Assembly: GCA_031279735.1 (NCBI GenBank)
Contig: JAITHX010000114.1
Location: 1-11,555 of the forward strand
Length of the DNA: 11,555 nt
From: Prevotellaceae bacterium
Lineage (GTDB): Bacteria; Bacteroidota; Bacteroidia; Bacteroidales; UBA932
Reading direction: 5' to 3'
In this document: one piece after another, positions 5,771 through 11,413 of the stretch
Position numbering within the stretch: position 1 is the stretch's first letter
How the letters are laid out: the number at the start of each line of letters is the position of its first letter
Position numbers and translations under genes: made by a program
The notes under the pieces: generated by a model
What the model was told of the DNA's origin: nothing
Database searches by the model: none
The model's input: only the letters and a program-made list of their open reading frames with translations

Positions 5771-8096
5771 ATTCTATTTTATAGCTGACATTTGGAATCA
5801 TAATAAACTCATGCTCCAAATCTGCCTGCCGTGTTTTGAGATTGTACCTATATCCGAGATATTCTTTGTTCATGGTGGCGTTGATTGCTTTCAGGGAAAA
5901 TTCATGCGATAAATTTTGCCGGTTTATTTTGTAGCTAACCGTAAAATGGCACAGAAACGACGGGGGATGCTGTTCGGAAAAAGCGCGGCTTTCGTCGTAA
6001 ACGATTTCTTTTGCCTCTTGCGATGCCTTCAGGCTGACCGGCGAATGTCTGTCGCCTCCCTGATACGACAAACGTATGCTGGCGCTGAACGGATTTTGCC
6101 TTCTTCGTCCCGTCAGCCATTCTTTTCCCGCCAGCAGGTTGAATACATAGCTGCGGTTGTAGCGGGTACTGCGCCATACCCTGTCGCCGCCCATGTAGCG
6201 CGAATCGAACAGCGAAGCCGTAAGCATGTAATAATAACCCTGCGACATGTATTTCTCAAACGTAACATCCAGACCGCAGTTGAATCCTTTTCCGGCGTTT
6301 TCCAGACGGTCGGCAACAAACCAGTCGCGCTGCAGATTGATGAAGGAAAACGAACTGCCCGCTACAACCGGCACGCTGAATAGCCGTTGCACGTAAGGTT
6401 CCGCCAGCAGGCGATAATCGCCGGAAATATTCCAGCTGTAGGAAGCCGCTAAATGATGAGCGCGCGTGAAATCCATATTCCTGTTCGGCATTTTGCCGTC
6501 TGCCGACTTCGTGAAATAATAGTAGAGCATTTCGAGACGGCTGTGCAGACCGTACGACAGACCGACGGAGTGACCGGGCATGAATTTCCATCGCACTCCG
6601 GCGCGAGGCTCTGCCGCGAAGCGGTTGTTGAGGCTGAACAGAAGGGTGTTCAGTCCGATGTTCAACGTCCATTTATCCGACAGGTTAAACATGGAGCTTG
6701 ACCAGGCCGAGAGAAGCGCGCTTGTTCCCGATTCGTCGGTTAATGTTTGAAGCCCTTGGGCGTCGGCGTTTTGAAGCAGCAGATCATATTTCATTCCGGT
6801 TATTCGGATGCCTGTACGGTTGGTATGCCGCGCGCTGAATTTCTTATTGAGGAAAGACGAAAGGATAAAGTTCCAGCCGGTATTTCCGACAGTGCTTTCG
6901 GGACGGAACTGAAGATTGCCGTCCGTCCGGTCGGTGATAAACTCAAGGCTGTTAACCGTTGCCGCCAGCGAAGTTTTCAGGCGGGCGCCGTTTCGGACGG
7001 GAATGGAATGGCTGACGCCGAATGCGGCCGTGTACTGTTTTTGTACCGCTCTGTCTCTGTCGGCAGTATAAGTCCATTGCAGGCTGTCGGTTTTCGCCTC
7101 CTGTCCCGATCGGTCGATCAGTCCGATCCCCCAGACGGAAAAAACGCCCGCGCGTCGGGTCGGGAAGTTTAGTTTGAAGGAAAAATCCTGATAACGAACC
7201 CCGCCGGCATTTTTCGGCAGTATCGAAGCCAGCAGAGCCAGCGTCGAATAACGGTAGTTGAAAATATAGGACGAATTGCTCTCTCTGCTGAACGGACCTT
7301 CGGAGGCAAAGTCGATGCCGACAGCGCCAAACTGAAAGGCGCTTTCTCTTTTACGGCTGTTTCCGCTGCGCAAATTCATGTCGAACACTCCCGACAGCGC
7401 ATTGCCGTACTCGGCGGGAAAAGCGCCGGTGAAGAAATCGGAATTGCCGAGCAGATGACTGCTGAAAGCCGTCAAAGCGCCTCCGCCGAAAGCTGTAACT
7501 TCGGCAAAATGATTGGGGTTGGGTATCTCCGCGCCTTCCAGCCTCCATTGAAGGAATTTGGGCGAATTGCCCCGGACAACAATCCCGTTGTTTCCGATGC
7601 TGCCCGTCACTCCGGCGAAGGCAGAGGCAAGACGGGCGGGATCGTCGAATCCTCCGGCATAGCGTCCTGTTTCTTCCACACTGAACATCCGTGCGCTGCC
7701 CAAAGCCATCGCGTTCAGAGGCTGCGACTTGTTGACGGCGGGAGTAATCACTATCTCGTCCAGCGCGTTTAGCTTCTCGGTCATCAGAATTTCAAAGCAG
7801 GTTTCCTTCGACGCCGAAAGCAGGACTTCCTTCACGACAAGAGGCTCGTATCCCGCAAAGCCTGCCTGAATGTCGTATCGTCCGAGCGGCACATTCCGGA
7901 CGAGGAATTGTCCGAGACTGTCGGCAGTCGCTCCCATCAGCGGCTGCGTGCCGATAATCGCAACAGTTGCATGTTCGAGCGGCGCTCCGGACGATTTGTC
8001 CCGCACGACGCCTCTGACGTTCTGAGTGAGCTGTCCGAAAAGCATGTTGACGGACAGGATGTTTAAAAAAAGGATAATCACATTTCTTGTAATCAT
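5766..8096 (-). CDS. TonB-dependent outer-membrane receptor with carboxypeptidase-regulatory-like N-terminal domain
   Basis: This 776-residue protein should be an outer-membrane beta-barrel importer energised by TonB; the substrate is unknown. The chosen start (8094-8096) gives a signal peptide with likely cleavage near FG|Q (21/22); an in-frame ATG further upstream (8213) would add 39 residues before it and cross the promoter. A carboxypeptidase-regulatory-like domain spans about 27-106, ALDEIVITPA (111-120) is in the usual TonB-box position, and a plug domain follows at about 121-245 (GIVVRGNSP, LEGAEIPNPNHF, FPAEYGNALSG). The rest is barrel, ending in the C-terminal Phe expected of outer-membrane proteins. 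It is shorter than SusC-type receptors (about 1000 residues) and has no SusD neighbour. It is divergent from a LuxR-type regulator that may control it. Confidence 0.92.
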   Translation of the reverse strand: MITRNVIILFLNILSVNMLFGQLTQNVRGVVRDKSSGAPLEHATVAIIGTQPLMGATADSLGQFLVRNVPLGRYDIQAGFAGYEPLVVKEVLLSASKETCFEILMTEKLNALDEIVITPAVNKSQPLNAMALGSARMFSVEETGRYAGGFDDPARLASAFAGVTGSIGNNGIVVRGNSPKFLQWRLEGAEIPNPNHFAEVTAFGGGALTAFSSHLLGNSDFFTGAFPAEYGNALSGVFDMNLRSGNSRKRESAFQFGAVGIDFASEGPFSRESNSSYIFNYRYSTLALLASILPKNAGGVRYQDFSFKLNFPTRRAGVFSVWGIGLIDRSGQEAKTDSLQWTYTADRDRAVQKQYTAAFGVSHSIPVRNGARLKTSLAATVNSLEFITDRTDGNLQFRPESTVGNTGWNFILSSFLNKKFSARHTNRTGIRITGMKYDLLLQNADAQGLQTLTDESGTSALLSAWSSSMFNLSDKWTLNIGLNTLLFSLNNRFAAEPRAGVRWKFMPGHSVGLSYGLHSRLEMLYYYFTKSADGKMPNRNMDFTRAHHLAASYSWNISGDYRLLAEPYVQRLFSVPVVAGSSFSFINLQRDWFVADRLENAGKGFNCGLDVTFEKYMSQGYYYMLTASLFDSRYMGGDRVWRSTRYNRSYVFNLLAGKEWLTGRRRQNPFSASIRLSYQGGDRHSPVSLKASQEAKEIVYDESRAFSEQHPPSFLCHFTVSYKINRQNLSHEFSLKAINATMNKEYLGYRYNLKTRQADLEHEFIMIPNVSYKIEF

Positions 8097-8132
8097 AATA
8101 TCGTTTCTTGTAATTTTTATAATAATATCGCT

Positions 8133-8140
8133 TATATTTG
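8133..8140 (+). promoter_or_regulatory. Predicted -7 element of the LuxR-type regulator gene
   Basis: TATATTTG matches TAnnTTTG; a TTG at 8108-8110 is a slightly distant -33 candidate. Predicted start is near 8147, inside the opposing -7 element. The two -7 boxes face each other across TTTGCG-GT-CGCAAA (8137-8150). Confidence 0.6.
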
Positions 8141-8150
8141 CGGTCGCAAA
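8137..8150. promoter_or_regulatory. Near-palindrome TTTGCGGTCGCAAA between opposing promoters
   Basis: A perfect inverted repeat of TTTGCG arms with a GT centre. The arms include the TTTG ends of both -7 boxes, so the symmetry may simply arise from promoter overlap. It may also be an operator for the adjacent regulator. Both readings are inference. Confidence 0.5.
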
Positions 8151-8154
8151 AGTA
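8147..8154 (-). promoter_or_regulatory. Predicted -7 element of the TonB-dependent receptor gene
   Basis: On the minus strand the sequence is TACTTTTG, matching TAnnTTTG. The -33 region is weak (ATTG near 8175-8178). Predicted start is near 8140, giving a leader of about 44 nt. It overlaps the opposing promoter at 8133-8140. Confidence 0.65.
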
Positions 8155-8212
8155 TTGGGAATACGAAACAGGCGCAATACTGATTTATCATTATTTTTAA
8201 ACGCAATATACA

Positions 8213-8959
8213 ATGGACGACGAGTTACGGAAAGAATATGAGAGGAATCTCTCCCTGCTGGCTTTTGAGGAGGCCGATTCTGACTATATGCTGCTGGAAC
8301 GGCAGCACAAGCCGATGTTGAGCATGTTGGCGCAGGTGTCCGGCAGCGTAATCACCGTCTTTGACATACGCGCCAGAAAGCATGTGTTTGCTTCCGGCAA
8401 TTTTTTTGACCTGTTCGGACAGGATGCGGATATTGAGGGGATGCATGAAAAAATACATCCCGACGATCTGCAACTGTTGATCCGAAATGCAATTACGGCA
8501 ATTAAACATGCCGTTTGCAGGAAAAATATCAGGGATTACAAATTTATCTGCGAATACCGGATAGGCAACGCTTCCGGCGAGTATGTCAGGGTCATAGAGC
8601 AGCAGTCCATTTTGGAAATGGACAAATCCGGCAATGCGCGGCTGGCGTTGAGCGTTCTCGACCTGTCGCCCGACCAGAGCGCGTTCAAACAAGTAAAAGG
8701 CTGTGTATTGAGCCTGAAAAACAATATGCTGCTGTCGCTGCGGGAGCTTTCCGGCAATGAGAATGTCGTGCTGTCGCCGCGCGAAACGGAAATCCTGCAA
8801 ATGGTCGGCAACGGACTGCCGAGCAAAGAAATATCGGAACGGCTTTTTATCAGCGTCCATACCGTTAATACTCATCGACAGCGTATTCTGGAAAAACTCG
8901 GAGCCTGCAATTCAATGGAAGCCGTCAAGTATGCTTCCGCACTGGGATTGCTGGTTTAG
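8213..8959 (+). CDS. PAS-like/LuxR-type transcriptional regulator
   Basis: This 248-residue protein has no signal peptide or membrane segment and is a likely cytoplasmic DNA-binding regulator. Residues about 40-152 look like a PAS sensor fold (ITVFDIRARKHVFAS, then IHPDDL at 81-86, which is common in PAS domains, and a strand-rich end). Residues 187-248 form a clear LuxR-type helix-turn-helix: LSPRETEIL at 187-195, GLPSKEIS, then recognition helix SVHTVNTHRQRILEKLG at 214-230. There is no receiver domain with a phospho-acceptor Asp arrangement, so it is unlikely to be a standard response regulator. This architecture is common in Bacteroidota. Divergent placement from the receptor, with overlapping promoters, suggests it controls that gene. 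The ligand is unknown. Confidence 0.9.
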   Translation: MDDELRKEYERNLSLLAFEEADSDYMLLERQHKPMLSMLAQVSGSVITVFDIRARKHVFASGNFFDLFGQDADIEGMHEKIHPDDLQLLIRNAITAIKHAVCRKNIRDYKFICEYRIGNASGEYVRVIEQQSILEMDKSGNARLALSVLDLSPDQSAFKQVKGCVLSLKNNMLLSLRELSGNENVVLSPRETEILQMVGNGLPSKEISERLFISVHTVNTHRQRILEKLGACNSMEAVKYASALGLLV

Positions 8960-8962
8960 GGG

Positions 8963-8998
8963 GGTCGAATAAATAACTTATAAGTCATTTATTCGACC
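8963..8998. terminator. Perfect 12-bp hairpin after the regulator gene
   Basis: GGTCGAATAAAT (8963-8974) pairs with ATTTATTCGACC (8987-8998). The 12-nt loop contains the palindrome ACTTATAAGT (8976-8985). It begins four bases after the stop codon. No U-tract follows in either direction, so it is either a poor terminator, an mRNA 3'-end stabiliser or a DNA-binding site. Confidence 0.6.
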
Positions 8999-9201
8999 GC
9001 CCGTGCGGCGATTTTCCGGAATCCGTGTATGTTTTTTTTACTAAAATTCGACTTTTTTGTAAAAATATTCTGCAAAATCTTTCTTTGGGTATAAAACATT
9101 TTGAATGCTGTAAAAGAAGCGTTTACAGACACGCAAGAGAGCTTGTCGAAGTGAATAATTACCATATTTTATGAGAAAAAAATAAAAAATTCATTTTTTT
9201 A
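8999..9201. other. AT-rich gene-free stretch
   Basis: No coding region, tRNA or clear repeat is visible. It contains several T-runs (for example near 9030-9060) and poly-A/poly-T near 9175-9200, immediately upstream of a strong promoter. Such tracts could act as an UP-like or curved region, but that is speculative. Confidence 0.4.
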
Positions 9202-9233
9202 TTTGGAGAATAGAAAAAAACGTATTACTTTTG
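9202..9233 (+). promoter_or_regulatory. Strong Bacteroidota-type promoter
   Basis: TTTG at 9202-9205, a 20-bp spacer and TACTTTTG at 9226-9233: an essentially ideal -33/-7 pair. Predicted start is near 9239-9241. No ordinary gene follows on this strand before glyA's 3' end. Confidence 0.75.
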
Positions 9234-9247
9234 CATCGTTAAACAAA

Positions 9248-9271
9248 ATGTTTAACTTCTTCATGGGTTAA
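9248..9271 (+). CDS. Possible leader peptide MFNFFMG
   Basis: ATG at 9248 opens a seven-codon ORF ending in TAA at 9269-9271, translating to MFNFFMG with three Phe codons. The ATG lies about eight bases after the predicted transcription start, inside the 5' hairpin. Phe-rich leaders before terminators are the hallmark of phenylalanine attenuation. So short an ORF can also arise by chance, and no phe gene is adjacent. Confidence 0.3.
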   Translation: MFNFFMG

Positions 9272-9284
9272 GTTTTAGGTTAGG

Positions 9285-9320
9285 GAGAGGGAACAGGTTT
9301 TTTAACTTGTTCTCTCTTTT
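9285..9320 (+). terminator. Intrinsic terminator of the short transcript
   Basis: GAGAGGGAACAGGTT (9285-9299) pairs along its length with 9304-9318 (three G-U pairs), with a four-base T-rich loop and U-rich sequence through 9323. Confidence 0.75.
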
Positions 9321-9369
9321 ATTTGATTGAAATTCTGGAAAAAAGCAATAGAAAGGAAGGATAAAAGAA

Positions 9370-9496
9370 GAGAGGCATCAGGAGAAAATAAAAATAGGGT
9401 TGAAACAAAATATGAGAAGTTTCTCATGGAAGATGCCTCTCCGAATCCTAAACACGTTCGTTAGATCATTGACTCAATTTTTACGAGCCTTAACTC
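9370..9496 (-). ncRNA. Candidate structured minus-strand RNA downstream of glyA
   Basis: GAGAGGCATC (9370-9379) and GATGCCTCTC (9432-9441) form a perfect 10-bp stem that encloses a second hairpin, ATGAGA/TCTCAT (9412-9417 and 9422-9427). Read on the minus strand, a TAnnTTTG box (9503-9510) lies upstream and a U-rich run (TTCTTTT, about 9363-9369) follows the closing stem. This is what a short independent RNA with a 3' terminal stem would look like. It might instead be the 3' untranslated region of glyA. Identity is unknown. Confidence 0.4.
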
Positions 9497-9502
9497 AAAG
9501 TG

Positions 9503-9510
9503 CAAAGGTA
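9503..9510 (-). promoter_or_regulatory. Possible -7 element for a minus-strand RNA
   Basis: On the minus strand the sequence is TACCTTTG, identical to the -7 box of the tRNA-Val promoter. The only -33 candidate is TTG at 9534-9536, with a 23-bp spacer, a little long. Two direct 9-mers TTRACTCAA at 9469-9477 and 9490-9498 lie 21 bp apart just downstream. Confidence 0.4.
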
Positions 9511-9522
9511 TAAAATTTTTTT

Positions 9523-9544
9523 AATTGCACGTGCAATTTTTTTT
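9523..9544 (+). terminator. Palindrome with U-tract at the glyA 3' end
   Basis: AATTGCACGTGCAATT (9523-9538) can form a six-base-pair stem with an ACGT loop and is followed by T through 9544 on the plus strand. It would stop plus-strand transcription before it runs antisense into glyA. On the minus strand it is followed by A-rich sequence, so it is a poor glyA terminator. Confidence 0.55.
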
Positions 9545-10820
9545 ACCAAGCATGAATATTTAATGGTTTCATCATTTCATTTACCTTGCGTTTAACATCA
9601 TACGCGATGTTTTTATTTTCGTTGCCCGTCAAAATTTCATCTATAAAATCGACTATTATCGACATTTCCCGCTCTTTTAGACCCCTTGTTGTGACTGCCG
9701 GAGTGCCGAATCGCAAGCCCGAAGTCTGAAACGGAGAACGGCTGTCGAACGGAACCATGTTCTTGTTGGCGGTAATGTCGGCGGCGACAAGCGCGTTTTC
9801 GGCCTGCTTGCCCGTCATGTTCGGAAATTTGGAACGCAAATCAACGAGCATGAGATGATTGTCGGTGCCATCGGAGACCACCTTGTAGCCTTTGCTCGTC
9901 AGCGCTGCCGCCATAGTTTCGGCGTTTTTCTTCACTTGGAGCTGATATTGTTTGTATTCGGGTTGAAGCGCCTCGTAGAACGAGACGGCTTTGGCGGCGA
10001 TGACGTGTTCCAGCGGTCCTCCCTGTATGCCCGGAAATACTGCCGAATTTAATGCCTGAGACATGGGTTTCACTTGTCCTTTCGGCGTTTTCAGTCCTTT
10101 GGGATTGTCGAAATCTTCGCCCATGAGAATCACTCCGCCTCTGGGGCCTCGGAGCGTCTTGTGGGTAGTGGAAGTAACGACGTGAGCGTGTTTCACCGGA
10201 TTGTCCAGCAGTCCGGCGGCGATAAGTCCGGCGGGATGCGCCATGTCTATCATCAGCAAAGCTCCGATTTTGTCGGCGATATGTCTCATTCGCGCATAGT
10301 CCCATTCGCGGGAGTAAGCCGAAGCTCCGCCGACTATCAGTTTCGGCTTGTGTTCGATCGCCTTTTTTTCCATTTCGTCGTAATCCACGAAACCCGATTC
10401 GCTTACTCCGTAGGAAACCGCCTTGAACCACATTCCCGAAACATTGACCGCCGAGCCGTGGGTCAAGTGACCTCCGTGCGACAAGTCCAGTCCCATAAAC
10501 GTGTCGCCCGGTTCCATGCAGGCCATGAACGCCGCCATGTTCGCCTGCGCGCCCGAATGAGGCTGCACGTTTGCATATTTCGCGTCGAACAGTTGGCACA
10601 AGCGATCGATTGCCAGCTGCTCGGTTTTGTCAACCACCTCGCATCCGCCGTAATATCTTGCGCCCGGATACCCTTCGGCGTATTTATTGGTCAAAACCGA
10701 CCCCATGGCTTCGAGCACTTGTTCGCTTACAAAGTTTTCCGAAGCAATCAGTTCTATTCCCGAAATCTGACGTTCGCGTTCTTCTCTTATCAGTTCAAAT
10801 ATTCTGTCGTCCGTTTTCAT
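9543..10820 (-). CDS. glyA: Serine hydroxymethyltransferase
   Basis: GlyA interconverts serine and glycine with transfer of the one-carbon unit to tetrahydrofolate, using pyridoxal phosphate, in the cytoplasm. The 425-residue product has the usual bacterial length and motifs: IASENFVS at 25-32, NKYAEGYPGARYYGG at 45-59, HSGAQANMA at 88-96, DLSHGGHLTHG at 112-122, the cofactor-binding D192 in IDMAHPAG, and the PLP lysine K221 in TSTTHKTLRGPRGG. The ATG at 10818-10820 is the natural start (MKTDDRIFEL), with family-like sequence from about residue 6. A terminator lies between it and the upstream tRNA gene, so it should have its own promoter in 10821-10875; I see no clear TAnnTTTG there. No glycine-riboswitch-like structure is evident. 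The gene appears intact. Confidence 0.97.
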   Translation of the reverse strand: MKTDDRIFELIREERERQISGIELIASENFVSEQVLEAMGSVLTNKYAEGYPGARYYGGCEVVDKTEQLAIDRLCQLFDAKYANVQPHSGAQANMAAFMACMEPGDTFMGLDLSHGGHLTHGSAVNVSGMWFKAVSYGVSESGFVDYDEMEKKAIEHKPKLIVGGASAYSREWDYARMRHIADKIGALLMIDMAHPAGLIAAGLLDNPVKHAHVVTSTTHKTLRGPRGGVILMGEDFDNPKGLKTPKGQVKPMSQALNSAVFPGIQGGPLEHVIAAKAVSFYEALQPEYKQYQLQVKKNAETMAAALTSKGYKVVSDGTDNHLMLVDLRSKFPNMTGKQAENALVAADITANKNMVPFDSRSPFQTSGLRFGTPAVTTRGLKEREMSIIVDFIDEILTGNENKNIAYDVKRKVNEMMKPLNIHAW

Positions 10821-10875
10821 TTGACATTTATTTTTAAGAAATCATATAATAAAATCGTGTTTACCACCGTACAAC

Positions 10876-10907
10876 AAAAAAGCAGTCAAGATGTTTCTTA
10901 ACTGCTT
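10876..10907 (-). terminator. Intrinsic terminator downstream of tRNA-Val
   Basis: On the minus strand AAGCAGTTAAGA (10896-10907) pairs with TCTTGACTGCTT (10880-10891) over 12 bp with one U-G pair and a four-base loop, followed by a T run to about 10876. It separates the tRNA transcript from glyA. Confidence 0.88.
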
Positions 10908-10916
10908 ATGTTTTTG

Positions 10917-10991
10917 TGGGCCCAATAGGATTCGAACCTATGACCCCCTGCTTGTAAGGCAGGTGCTCTGAACCGGCTGAGCTATAGGCCC
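10917..10991 (-). tRNA. tRNA-Val (anticodon UAC)
   Basis: Read on the minus strand, this 75-nt sequence folds as a cloverleaf: acceptor GGGCCTA/TGGGCCC (one G-U pair) with discriminator A, D-arm GCTC..GAGC, anticodon stem CCTGC/GCAGG with loop CTTACAA (anticodon TAC, reading Val codons), and T-arm ATAGG-TTCGAAT-CCTAT. CCA is not encoded in the gene. It is a single gene between its own promoter and terminator. Confidence 0.97.
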
Positions 10992-11009
10992 TGTTGTCTA
11001 AAAGCGGTG

Positions 11010-11040
11010 CAAAGGTAAACACGTTTTCCAAATATGCAAA
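11010..11040 (-). promoter_or_regulatory. Promoter of tRNA-Val
   Basis: On the minus strand TTTG (11037-11040), a 19-bp spacer and TACCTTTG (11010-11017) match the Bacteroidota consensus. Predicted start is near 11003, about 12 nt before the mature tRNA end. Confidence 0.8.
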
Positions 11041-11142
11041 ATTTATTTTCAATTATTTTTTAAATCATTGAATTGCCGGCGATTAAAATTCATACGGAAA
11101 GGTTTTGCACCCCGTAATCATAGAATTTATGTTGCGCGATTA

Positions 11143-11150
11143 TACTTTTG
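11143..11150 (+). promoter_or_regulatory. Orphan -7 box
   Basis: TACTTTTG matches TAnnTTTG and is flanked by ACCCCG (11109-11114) and CGGGGT (11151-11156), a 6-bp inverted pair. No convincing -33 element is visible, and no gene follows; repeat sequence starts about 20 bp downstream. Confidence 0.35.
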
Positions 11151-11172
11151 CGGGGTTAAATTTGATCAAATT

Positions 11173-11318
11173 AGGGATGTGTTAGAAATAATTTATAAAG
11201 GATGCCGTTCGGTTTTTTAGCACACAGATGTGACAGATGACACAGATGACACAGATTTAAATCCGTTAAATCCGTTAAATCCGCGTCATCTGTGTGCTAA
11301 GTTATTTCTAACACATCC
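11173..11318. repeat. Nested inverted-repeat element
   Basis: The outer pair is the 17-mer at 11173-11189 (inverse) and 11302-11318 (direct). Inside, TTAGCACACAGATG (11218-11231) is the perfect inverse of CATCTGTGTGCTAA (11287-11300). Between the inner arms are 9-bp direct repeats: CAGATGACA units, then AAATCCGTT repeated with a final AAATCCGCG. On the right the outer and inner arms are contiguous; on the left they are separated by about 28 bases. There is no coding potential. Confidence 0.88.
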
Positions 11319-11335
11319 ATTAGGCAGAAACTAAT

Positions 11336-11363
11336 CGTTTAGCGTTTAGTGTTTAGCGGTTAG
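11336..11363 (+). repeat. Heptamer array (CGTTTAG)x4, imperfect
   Basis: Four consecutive 7-bp units: CGTTTAG, CGTTTAG, TGTTTAG, CGGTTAG. This is the third 7-bp-period array of the window. Confidence 0.85.
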
Positions 11364-11389
11364 TGCCTGTCGGACGTCGGGGAATGCGT

Positions 11390-11413
11390 AGGGGCGGGGC
11401 TTGCCCCCGCCCT
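11390..11413. repeat. GC-rich hairpin
   Basis: GGGCGGGG (11392-11399) pairs with CCCCGCCC (11405-11412) around a five-base loop. A second GTAGGGGCG starts at about 11542 near the window end, so another copy may follow. The rest of 11414-11555 shows no gene or other recognisable feature. Confidence 0.75.

Larger units (their letters stand above)
9239..9323 (+). ncRNA. Candidate short transcript (small RNA or orphan attenuator leader)
   Basis: Bounded by the promoter at 9202-9233 and the terminator at 9285-9320, the predicted transcript is about 80-85 nt. Its 5' end is the hairpin GTTAAACA/TGTTTAAC (9238-9245 and 9249-9256). It contains a seven-codon ORF rich in Phe (9248-9271). TTTAACTTSTTC occurs twice (9251-9262 and 9301-9312), so the left arm of the terminator could alternatively pair with the leader codons, with one mismatch. 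No regulated gene follows. It matches no Rfam family that I can recognise. Confidence 0.5.

Noticed and set aside
5766..8096. SusC-type receptor of a polysaccharide utilisation locus
   Set aside because: The length is 776 residues, no SusD-like gene is adjacent and no glycoside hydrolase or lyase lies nearby; a generic TonB-dependent receptor is the safer call.
8213..8959. Two-component response regulator (receiver-LuxR)
   Set aside because: The N-terminal half has PAS-like features (IHPDDL and strand-rich segments) and lacks the Asp/Lys arrangement of receiver domains.
9360..9510. 6S RNA
   Set aside because: The closing stem does not span the whole predicted transcript and the large central bubble cannot be demonstrated by eye; left as an unidentified structured RNA.
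10821..10875. Glycine riboswitch or other leader control of glyA
   Set aside because: The space between the tRNA terminator and the start codon is only about 55 bases, too short for such an aptamer, and no structure is evident.
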